Of a stretch of DNA of 13,150 nucleotides, positions 9,101-13,150 are shown in pieces (the first letter of the stretch is position 1; each line of letters opens with the position of its first letter). Source of the stretch: JAFGTP01 sp964472715. Lineage in GTDB: Bacteria > Fidelibacterota > UBA2242 > JAFGTP01. The stretch is from contig CAYYMT010000099.1 in the NCBI GenBank assembly GCA_964472715.1, positions 1-13,150 on the forward strand. The letters run 5' to 3'. A program made the position numbers and the translations under genes. Below the pieces are notes generated by a model, which saw only the letters and a list, made by a program, of their open reading frames with translations, had not been told where the DNA came from and made no database searches.

Positions 9101-9428
9101 CCTGCAGGTCCATGGCCACGGGCCAGTAGAGGTCGCGATTATCCAGTTTGGTAGAAAAATAAATGGTATTGCCGGAGGAGTCAACATAGGTCTCTTCTTT
9201 CATCCCCTGCAGTTTCAGGTCAAACAATCCTTTGTTTGAGGCCGCGTAATTTTCTGAGACCAGGTTCAAACCTTTCCGCTGAAAAATTTCAATCGGGGCA
9301 TACCGATTCTGCAGCCAATTGTATTGAATTGGAAATGTAACGCCTGTCGTATCCTGGTTTTGAGCAAAAACAATATTAATTAAAACAAATAAAAATATTG
9401 CAATTCGCAATTGTATTTGTCGATGCAA
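3147..9428 (-). CDS. sprA: T9SS outer-membrane translocon protein SprA/Sov
   Basis: A 2093-residue protein of the SprA/Sov family, the very large outer-membrane beta-barrel through which T9SS cargo leaves the cell; F. johnsoniae SprA is about 2400 residues. The signal peptide (1-22) ends VFA before QNQ, so the mature protein starts with Gln. SprA-N type segments are clear: FDFENNMRIHYTGKEDEI (about 218-235) followed by AGNISLALPG, then LFGIKADMKFG. A second core region runs about 640-790 and ends in GVAYVDDFEG. GEDIGLDGLKNEDE (about 940-953) is a typical Asp-rich SprA loop. The C-terminal half is a series of amphipathic strands ending NYGFDVNIAIRG, as expected of the barrel. Residues about 1725-1770 form an Arg/Ser-rich then acidic low-complexity linker. 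The start is TTG, supported by AAGGGTGA; no in-frame ATG lies near the signal peptide. It is the first gene of the tightly packed five-gene set. Confidence 0.95.
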   Translation of the reverse strand: MHRQIQLRIAIFLFVLINIVFAQNQDTTGVTFPIQYNWLQNRYAPIEIFQRKGLNLVSENYAASNKGLFDLKLQGMKEETYVDSSGNTIYFSTKLDNRDLYWPVAMDLQEYYNRKKYSNMRENIRQMGIENTRKTAGAGGNRSLELIGAEIAGQKVALRVSGNINISGQMNNRQRSMVATNIQDGKSSDFKIDQKMRFNIEGTIGDRISILVDQDSERSFDFENNMRIHYTGKEDEIVQNVSAGNISLALPGTKYVTFSSKNSGLFGIKADMKFGPINLTTIASVEKGEKQKMSYEGGAQKTEIDIPEYQYVRDKYFYLDKEFRARHWDGFIETGLFQPTREVVRDLEVFKSVPYESSSSKEGVAYVDPNNPEEYESDNKTGYFERLEEGVDYSYSADFGFIQMHRTFQNAVLAVAYSVRDKQSGDIIRAYGDWDSDLSDTTATDDISLKLIKTNVVSDGSHPTWDLMWRNVYDLQASGIDSTGFDLQIMYDGKSGLEPMDQNDGETFLKKFSLDIRDATGAPGQDDMVDLGTGLVRLSTGELMFPYLKPFEYDPSEGGEGNPNIEGYDNQVMYDKNLRTSRDDIVGETKFVIRVKYENRSSMIQLPPMLMEGSEEITLNGQKLVKGTDYEIDYFSGMLNIYRDEATNPDAKLDIKYEKNSFFQLKKKTILGARAEYAFGPDKQNFIGATGLYYSKSVVDDKVEVGYEPMANFVFDINGRYQKDLGFLTKALDRLPLVDTDKQSSFRMEGEIARVLPNPNTSNNKETGDHDGVAYVDDFEGSKRTISPVLTKNFWSKSAPPEKKSEHTVFNQNFMGGHVFWYVDYDGVMLTDIWPQKDLGRNKQDRRTSPLYMTLEPEAAPGVGVNAPASLKEEAWGGISYFFPVSSTNQAKTKFIDIWLKPSGNVGKLHLDIGTISEDQIPDRKLNTEDVYQDYANNRYDPGEDIGLDGLKNEDEFLIVRDFNTMVYDTLYYGDERLREYLRNPKDPSLDDFNYRAGTYEYKYLRTVNGTEDNKEDGATNGRPDTENRNDNPTIDLANNYRSVEIDLNENMVENVYFEDETEFDNGEKTGWRLYRIPLIAFKNLHPEVFNDESFSFQYVEALRLWMDGVSEEQATIAIAKIEMVRNEWEANGIANTFDNGVFLEPDTNSYVPQEKTFATTVKNTEENTDYEPPEGVEGEYDKVNEVQRKEQSLVLKIYDEVEGSLGLKPGQIASAEKDVLDAQGLSLINYKRLKMFVHGNVENYMDGEKTPLHYFMRFGKAGNSPQFFEIRKPIYGGWDKRNHLNVDMDFMTGLKKYDMETYETKNSQGLQEFWLFDDETYGTIRVYKEVKEGAYTGKEIIIYGTPSISRIKLMETGLINMGDETVFGEVWLDELRVSEVRKNAGTAARASFSLDMADIASINFNTSRRDADFHNVEQQPSSQANSLNNRLDYSTSARLNLHKFFPARWGLNIPVTSTVNYSEDKPKYLPGTDILAGDHPPDSVITQNQGYGVNTSISKRPSDFWLTKYTVDQLSLKFSVKQSENSNLNVKNQEDKQYTTGLSYNIPFGRDNYIQILKWAENIPIIGPNYSDMKLYYTPDKFSYNFDASEKMKLKIPRNVKSDTTRTHIMRMNQSINFGYKMTDNIKMGYTRSMNNNLDEIADEKWEYFKQFRFGTNETVQEKYDFTFNPQLFSWLKPNLSYSSQYSWNEPVVSPSVYLDKLMNTNMLSASTSLNIAQVFKSFYDGGGKSKAASSGGRSSRSSRRGSPRNSRGRNQTPDSEEESPKAKEGHPILDGIHKYLNKLQPIQISYSDQNSVNNGFREVGHAGLDYRLGLSQDPGLAVLDTLQSSVNIYQNKKSLTARSGLDIMKNIKTSFNYGYATSSNFNQGVETETVSEDYIPMGDKGDEGLPFPNWTVRISGLEKIPFVDKFFQSLSLDHSFTGKKDETFKDDELRTSNYRMGFSPLVGVSMKFKKDINSNFRANTSKSIRNQDGGMSQEEQISFSFDLNYKHRGGITIPLPFMENKRFDNNIDFTLAFEYNDSKSKNKQADMEKLVVGNESSNLSIKPRIGYSFSDKVTGGVFLQYQINNNNTTGERKNLNYGFDVNIAIRG
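4121..4255 (-). other. Arg/Ser-rich low-complexity linker within SprA
   Basis: Codes for SprA residues about 1725-1770: a Gly/Lys/Ser stretch, then a run of Arg-Ser and Arg-Gly pairs (GRSSRSSRRGSPRNSRGR), then an acidic Asp-Ser-Glu-Glu patch. It separates beta-strand-rich segments and contains no strand pattern itself, so it is probably a disordered loop or turn of the barrel. On which side of the membrane it lies is not determined here. Confidence 0.7.
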
Positions 9429-9435
9429 ACTATGG

Positions 9436-9443
9436 TCACCCTT
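9436..9443 (-). promoter_or_regulatory. Ribosome binding site deciding the TTG start of sprA
   Basis: AAGGGTGA on the minus strand ends seven bases before the TTG at 9428-9426. The nearby GTG at 9439-9437 is in another frame and reaches a stop after about 19 codons. Upstream in-frame codons contain no ATG close to the signal peptide. The TTG is therefore the best supported start. Confidence 0.6.
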
Positions 9444-9464
9444 AAAATATTCTGGTTAATATTT

Positions 9465-9492
9465 CAAATTTAATTCAAAAAAACTGTATCAA
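9465..9492 (-). promoter_or_regulatory. Possible Bacteroidetes-type promoter of sprA
   Basis: On the minus strand, TAAATTTG (9472-9465) matches the Bacteroidetes -7 consensus TAnnTTTG exactly. TTG (9492-9490) lies 17 bases upstream, a little closer than the usual 19-21. It would start transcription about 30 bases before the sprA start codon. The 80-bp gap is AT-rich, so chance occurrence is possible. If it is not used, sprA would be read from rdgB. Confidence 0.35.
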
Positions 9493-9509
9493 TGTTTAAG
9501 AGTGACACC

Positions 9510-10109
9510 TCATTGTTTTATTAATACCTTGTTTATAAATGTGGTATGTAGCTTTTTAAAAGCAATACCGCGATGGCTTATTTCGTTTTTTTCGTCGTTT
9601 GTCATATTGGCAAAACTCTTGTTTAACGCCTCCACATAAAAGACCGGGTCATATCCAAATCCGCCTGTGCCGCTGCGCCTGGTCAGTATTTTTCCTTCCA
9701 CTGCACCTTCTTCGTAAAAGTCAATGGCATCGGAGTAATAAACAGCCACGGTTTTGAAGCGGGCAGTTCGTTTTTCTGCCGGCACATCTTTCATTTCACA
9801 AAGCAATTTGTTGACATTGTCATCATAAGTCGCATTTTCACCGGCATACCTGGCGGAATAAATTCCCGGCGCGCCTTTCAGGGCGTCAACTTCCAGTCCG
9901 GTATCATCGGCAATTGCAGGGATTCCTGTGAATTCATACAATATTTTCGCCTTTTTATATGCATTCTCCAGCAAACTGTTCCCGTCTTCCACAACTTCCG
10001 GGGCATCAATGTAAGCATCTAATGTCAATAAGTTTACACTTTTATTATCGAAAATCTTTTTTATTTCTTTAATTTTATCTTTATTTTTTGATGATATTAA
10101 AATATTCAT
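9510..10109 (-). CDS. rdgB: dITP/XTP pyrophosphatase (RdgB/HAM1 family)
   Basis: A 199-residue cytoplasmic house-cleaning enzyme that hydrolyses non-canonical purine triphosphates (dITP, ITP, XTP) to monophosphate and pyrophosphate, keeping them out of nucleic acids. Length is typical of the family. The visible motifs are the N-terminal ISSKNKDKIKEI (phosphate-binding Ser/Asn/Lys), ENAYKKA (48-54), IADDTGLEVDALKGAPG (66-82, catalytic Asp at 68/69), YSARYAG (84-90), GFGYDPVF (150-157) and SHRGIAF (178-184). All key positions are present. The ATG at 10109 has only a modest AGGTAG before it. The gene reads toward sprA but is separated from it by 80 bp, so it may be a separate unit or the head of the operon. 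A consensus promoter lies just upstream. Confidence 0.96.
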   Translation of the reverse strand: MNILISSKNKDKIKEIKKIFDNKSVNLLTLDAYIDAPEVVEDGNSLLENAYKKAKILYEFTGIPAIADDTGLEVDALKGAPGIYSARYAGENATYDDNVNKLLCEMKDVPAEKRTARFKTVAVYYSDAIDFYEEGAVEGKILTRRSGTGGFGYDPVFYVEALNKSFANMTNDEKNEISHRGIAFKKLHTTFINKVLIKQ

Positions 10110-10142
10110 AAACGGTCTACCTATTTAAAAAAATCGAGTGAA

Positions 10143-10171
10143 ATATTAGATATAAAATTAACTAATGTCAA
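10143..10171 (-). promoter_or_regulatory. Sigma70-like promoter of rdgB
   Basis: On the minus strand a perfect -35 box TTGACA (10171-10166) is followed after 17 bases by TAATAT (10148-10143; 4 of 6 to TATAAT). Transcription would start near 10136, giving a leader of about 27 bases before the rdgB ATG. Position, orientation and spacing all agree. Confidence 0.55.
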
Positions 10172-10238
10172 GCAATTAGGTATGCAAATACAAATAAAGA
10201 AGCGGTAAAACAAGTGTTATTTTAAATCGGCTTTAGAA

Positions 10239-10306
10239 TACTCCTCCGGCAATTGGCATAACTATTGATAATATAATCGAATATTCTGCCAATTTTCAGA
10301 GGAATA
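10239..10306. repeat. Long imperfect inverted repeat in the divergent intergenic region
   Basis: Arms 10239-10262 and 10283-10306 match at 18 of 24 positions when one is reverse-complemented. They include the perfect 8-mer pair AATTGGCA (10251-10258) / TGCCAATT (10287-10294) and the pair TCCTC (10242-10246) / GAGGA (10299-10303), all on one exact centre of symmetry at 10272/10273. The 20-base loop continues the symmetry partly (TTGAT / ATCGA) and holds a TATAAT at 10272-10277. It lies between rdgB and the kinase gene and could be an operator pair or an RNA hairpin. It is not followed by a T-run, so a terminator is unlikely. Confidence 0.6.
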
Positions 10307-10335
10307 AATTGATAATCCATGATTAAATTGATAAT
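10264..10335 (+). repeat. Three direct copies of ATTGATAAT upstream of the kinase gene
   Basis: ATTGATAAT occurs at 10264-10272, 10308-10316 and 10327-10335. The last two extend to a 12-mer TAAATTGATAAT (10305-10316 and 10324-10335) repeated at a 19-bp interval, about two helical turns. The first copy lies in the loop of the neighbouring dyad. They may be binding sites for a regulator of the kinase/regulator pair, but the region is AT-rich. Confidence 0.4.
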
Positions 10336-10339
10336 TTTA
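10308..10339 (+). promoter_or_regulatory. Tentative promoter of the kinase/response-regulator genes
   Basis: ATTG (10308-10311), a 20-base spacer and TAATTTTA (10332-10339) approximate the Bacteroidetes TTTG / TAnnTTTG arrangement (7 of 8 in the downstream box). This would place the start about 35 bases before the ATG. An alternative is the perfect TATAAT at 10272-10277 inside the dyad, which lacks a well-spaced -35. The choice is uncertain. Confidence 0.25.
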
Positions 10340-10380
10340 CAAAATTAAGGGCTTAGAAAGTTTTACATTTTTAAAACAAT

Positions 10381-12603
10381 ATGGAAAAAGATATTAAACA
10401 TTTAACTCAACCGCTTCTCCTGCTGGAGAAAGATACACCTGTTGATATCAATCCGGCGTTTCAAAATTTTACCGGATATACATTATCCCATCTTAAAAAT
10501 ATTTTTAATAAAAAACTATTCTTCTATGATCATATGAACCCCATCGACATTAAAGACTTAATAAAAGATTCCGGCGCTCAAATTGTCTGGTTAAAAACGA
10601 GCAGTGGTGGTTTTCAACGGATACTGCTGAATGTGATTAAATATAAAAATGATGAGCAGAAAATACTCCTCACCCTGACTGATCTCACAACCGTAAAGCC
10701 TCTTTTGCCGCCGGAACTGGACCTGCAGAACCTTTTTGACCGCAACCCTTTGGGAGTTATATATTTTAATCAAAAATTAGCGCTCATACGGTATAATCAA
10801 AGGGCACAAAAATTATTTCAAATGGAAAAAGGCAAAAGCTATGGGTTGGCAGATATTATTCCATCACAGAGTCTCGACTTCATCAAAGAAAAAATTGACC
10901 TCGCCACAAGCACCCAACAGCCACAACAGCTAATATTAAATTGTCACCATCAGATGATATGCAAGTGGAATATCTATCCCTTAGCAAAAAATGGCGCCAT
11001 CGCCTACATTGAGGATATTTCCAAAATCAAACAAAAAGAGCATCAGCTGTACAAAGAAAAGAACAAGATCGAGGCAAACAATCTGGAACTTAAAAAGTCG
11101 GTTAAAAATGCCCAGAAACTGGCCGCGGAAGTCAGCTATGCCAACAATTCCAAAGCCGCCTTTATTGCTAACATCAGCCATGAAATACGAACGCCACTCA
11201 ATGCTATTATGGGGTTTGCCGGTATTTTATCCAATGAACTTGAACAGCAGCAACATCTGAAATTTTTAAATTCAATTATAAAAAGCGGCAACACGCTTTT
11301 GGAAATTATCAATAATATCCTCGATTATTCCAAACTGGAGTCAGGGAAGCGCGAAATCACCAACAGTGAAATAAAAACCCATCAATTTCTCGATAATCTG
11401 GCCCAGGTTTACCAGAGTTTATCAGATCAGAAAGGCATAAAATTCAGCCTCGAGATTGCCGAAGATTTTCCCAGCTATATAGAACTGGACCAACAACTCC
11501 TCAGCCAGATCATACGCAATCTGCTGGACAACGCCGTAAAATTTACTGAAAAAGGGCGGATCAGGGTTACCGCCGAAAGCACTAGCCTGGATGATGATTT
11601 TGTCGATATTTATATTACAGTGTCTGATACCGGCACCGGTATACCCAAAAGTCAGCGAAAAAAAATCTTCCATCCCTTTTCCCAGCAGGACAATCAATCC
11701 CACGCCACTTATGGCGGCACCGGGCTGGGTCTGTCCATTGTAAAAAAATCTGTTTCCCTGCTATCGGGAGAACTAAAAATGGACTCAACGCCGGGAAAAG
11801 GCACAAAATTTTTAGTTAAGTTACCTCATATAAACCGGGTCAACCACAAAACAGAAGTTAAAAAAGCAGAACTGGAGCATATTGACATTTCAAAATTAGA
11901 CTTTTCAAATAAGACCATTATCATTGCCGACAGAACAAAATTCAACCGTTTGCTGGTAAAAAATATTCTCGCTGATTTTAATATTACAATCCGGGAGTTC
12001 GATTCAGTGAAATCCCTTGAGAACTATTTAGGAAATGAAAAAGCCAGCCTGCTCATCATCAATCAAAGTCTACTCAAAGAATTTGAGGATTTCGCCGCCT
12101 TTGATTCATTATTGAACACCAAAAATATTCCGGTGATTATTCTGATTTCCGATATCGATTCATTGACCCATAAACTGTCAAACAAGGATAACTGCCTGAC
12201 CGTTTATAAACCGATTAACAAAGATACCCTGCTAAAATCAATGGCCACCCTGATCGATTACCAGACTGCCGAGCCCGCACGGCGGAATGTTCCAAAAAAC
12301 ATATTGCCCAAATCCATGCCAAAAGAACGGATCAAAAGAATGTTGATTTTTCTTGAGATTGAATTTCTACCGAAATGCAAAGAATACCAGGAAAATATGA
12401 TCATCAGCAATATTGAAGAACTGTGTGATGATGTTGCGGCTGTTGGCGAGGCCAATAATATCTGGATATTAAATGACTGGACAAAACAGCTGCGGTCGGC
12501 GATTGATAACTTTGAAATACATAATATCAAACAACAGCTCAAAGAATTCCCCAACATTTTACAAAAAATCAATTCTTTTATTAGCGATAAACCAATAAAT
12601 TAG
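10381..12603 (+). CDS. Soluble PAS sensor histidine kinase with degenerate receiver domain
   Basis: A 740-residue two-component sensor kinase without transmembrane segments, so it senses something in the cytoplasm. Domains in order: PAS-like 1 (about 5-105, NPAFQNFTGYT), PAS-like 2 (about 112-215), coiled coil (215-255), HisKA (257-322, HEIRTPLNAI with phospho-acceptor His267), HATPase_c (365-482: N-box NLLDNAVKF 380-388, G1 DTGTGI 416-421, F-box 429-435, G2 GGTGLGL 445-451), receiver-like domain (511-625) and a helical C-terminal domain (645-735). In the receiver the first acidic pair is Ala516-Asp517, the phospho-acceptor position is Asn561 (LLIINQS) and Lys610 is kept (YKP), so it probably cannot be phosphorylated. 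The C-terminal helices resemble an HPt or kinase-linked bundle but show no HxxKG-type histidine. The ATG has no clear ribosome binding site; it is accepted because the PAS fold begins directly after it. The response regulator gene follows after 17 nt. Confidence 0.92.
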   Translation: MEKDIKHLTQPLLLLEKDTPVDINPAFQNFTGYTLSHLKNIFNKKLFFYDHMNPIDIKDLIKDSGAQIVWLKTSSGGFQRILLNVIKYKNDEQKILLTLTDLTTVKPLLPPELDLQNLFDRNPLGVIYFNQKLALIRYNQRAQKLFQMEKGKSYGLADIIPSQSLDFIKEKIDLATSTQQPQQLILNCHHQMICKWNIYPLAKNGAIAYIEDISKIKQKEHQLYKEKNKIEANNLELKKSVKNAQKLAAEVSYANNSKAAFIANISHEIRTPLNAIMGFAGILSNELEQQQHLKFLNSIIKSGNTLLEIINNILDYSKLESGKREITNSEIKTHQFLDNLAQVYQSLSDQKGIKFSLEIAEDFPSYIELDQQLLSQIIRNLLDNAVKFTEKGRIRVTAESTSLDDDFVDIYITVSDTGTGIPKSQRKKIFHPFSQQDNQSHATYGGTGLGLSIVKKSVSLLSGELKMDSTPGKGTKFLVKLPHINRVNHKTEVKKAELEHIDISKLDFSNKTIIIADRTKFNRLLVKNILADFNITIREFDSVKSLENYLGNEKASLLIINQSLLKEFEDFAAFDSLLNTKNIPVIILISDIDSLTHKLSNKDNCLTVYKPINKDTLLKSMATLIDYQTAEPARRNVPKNILPKSMPKERIKRMLIFLEIEFLPKCKEYQENMIISNIEELCDDVAAVGEANNIWILNDWTKQLRSAIDNFEIHNIKQQLKEFPNILQKINSFISDKPIN

Positions 12604-12620
12604 GAAAAAGAACTAGCAAT

Positions 12621-13150
12621 ATGAAAAATCCAACCATACTTATTGTCGAAGACTCCCCCACCAATATCCAGGTGCTGGGCCGGGTACTGAAGAACGAAGG
12701 CTATGAATTAGCCATTGCAACAGACGGAAGAGAAGGATTACAGGTTGCCAGGAATATTCAGCCGGACCTGATACTACTGGATATTATGATGCCGGTCATG
12801 GATGGTATCGAAAGCTGCATACAGCTAAAAAAAGATGAGCAAACCAGGGATATACCGGTCATTTTTCTGACGGCCCGCGGTAATATGGACGATATTATTG
12901 CCGGGTTTGAAATCGGCGCGGTTGATTATATTACCAAACCCTTTAATTCTCATGAGTTGCTGGCCAGGGTAAAGACCCATATAACCCTGCAGCAAACCAT
13001 CAAAAAGTTACGCCGGGCCCTGGATGAAGTAAAAACCCTTAAAGGATTACTGCCCATCTGCGCCAAATGCAAAAAGGTGCGGGATGATGAAGGCTACTGG
13101 CAATCGGTGGAAAAGTACATTTCCCAAAAAACCGAGGCCAAATTTACCCA
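12621..13150 (+). CDS. Response regulator with C-terminal Cys-motif region (cut by window edge)
   Basis: 176 complete codons are visible; the frame is open at the right edge. Residues 1-120 are a complete receiver: Glu10-Asp11 (VEDSP), phospho-acceptor Asp54 in LILLDIMMPVMDG, Thr84 (FLTA) and Lys106 (TKPF). A short helix with many Lys, Arg and Leu residues (120-142) links to a conserved-looking segment LLPICAKCKKVRDDEGYW (143-160), then VEKYISQKTEAKF. This LPICxxCKKxRDDxGYW segment is, from memory, a recurrent C-terminal module of response regulators and PAS proteins; Cys147 and Cys150 form CxxC and could bind zinc or be redox-active with further Cys residues beyond the edge. No DNA-binding, GGDEF or HD motif is seen in the visible part. 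The gene starts 17 nt after the kinase stop; AGGAAAAAG at the stop is a distant, weak ribosome binding site. It is the probable phosphorylation partner of the kinase. Confidence 0.9.
   Translation, partial: MKNPTILIVEDSPTNIQVLGRVLKNEGYELAIATDGREGLQVARNIQPDLILLDIMMPVMDGIESCIQLKKDEQTRDIPVIFLTARGNMDDIIAGFEIGAVDYITKPFNSHELLARVKTHITLQQTIKKLRRALDEVKTLKGLLPICAKCKKVRDDEGYWQSVEKYISQKTEAKFT

Noticed and set aside
4082..9187. Many open frames of 60-140 codons on both strands opposite or within sprA
   Set aside because: They have no family resemblance, no consistent ribosome binding sites, and composition typical of shadow frames of a long coding gene.
9437..9439. GTG as an alternative start for sprA
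   Set aside because: It is out of frame with the SprA signal peptide and meets a stop after about 19 codons.
9484..9520. Possible terminator between rdgB and sprA (CAATG / CATTG arms followed by a T-run)
   Set aside because: The stem is only about 5 bp with a large irregular loop, and the T-run starts several bases after it. It is too weak to call; read-through from rdgB stays possible.
10360..10377. Small hairpin GTTTTA / TAAAAC just before the kinase ATG
   Set aside because: Six AT-dominated pairs in an AT-rich leader are expected by chance.
10591..12572. Minus-strand open frames under the kinase gene
   Set aside because: They mirror the kinase codons, including antisense of the HisKA and HATPase motifs, and show no independent coding signal.
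1..13150. tRNA, rRNA, CRISPR array, insertion sequence or integrase attachment site
   Set aside because: No cloverleaf, rRNA-like stretch, regular repeat-spacer array, transposase motif or flanking duplication was found on reading both strands.

Overview
This window most likely comes from a bacterium of the Fibrobacteres-Chlorobi-Bacteroidetes (FCB) superphylum. The main evidence is a complete SprA/Sov homologue, the giant outer-membrane channel of the type IX secretion system (T9SS), which is largely confined to that group. Several genes have good Shine-Dalgarno sequences, and one promoter candidate has a perfect TTGACA box. Both are weaker features in classical Bacteroidia, so a deeper FCB lineage (for example Calditrichota, Marinimicrobia or KSB1-like) seems more likely. 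The phylum itself is inference. No rRNA, tRNA, CRISPR array or mobile element was seen.

Minus-strand block, about 1-10109. In the direction of transcription it holds rdgB (dITP/XTP pyrophosphatase), an 80-bp gap with a possible promoter, and then five very tightly packed genes. These are sprA (T9SS channel, TTG start), an M28-family lipoprotein resembling glutaminyl cyclase, prmA (ribosomal protein L11 methyltransferase), a lipoprotein built of Ig-like domains, and the N-terminus of a secreted propeller-type protein that runs off the left edge. The gaps within the five-gene set are 1, 2 and 8 nt, followed by a 1-nt stop/start overlap, so co-transcription and translational coupling are likely. 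The operon links the T9SS translocon to an enzyme predicted to form N-terminal pyroglutamate. The predicted mature N-terminus of SprA is itself glutamine, which fits the Bacteroidetes 'Q-rule'.

Divergent intergenic region, 10110-10380 (271 bp). It carries a strong sigma70-like promoter candidate for rdgB. It also holds a large imperfect dyad (24-bp arms, 18/24 matching, 20-nt loop) and three copies of ATTGATAAT on the kinase side.

Plus-strand block, 10381-13150. A soluble sensor histidine kinase (two PAS-like domains, HisKA, HATPase, a degenerate receiver with Asn at the phospho-acceptor position, and a helical C-terminal domain) is followed 17 nt later by a response regulator. The regulator has an intact receiver and a C-terminal Cys-x2-Cys motif region, and is cut by the right edge. 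Together they form a two-component module in which the kinase's own receiver appears to be dead and the separate regulator carries the phosphorylatable aspartate.
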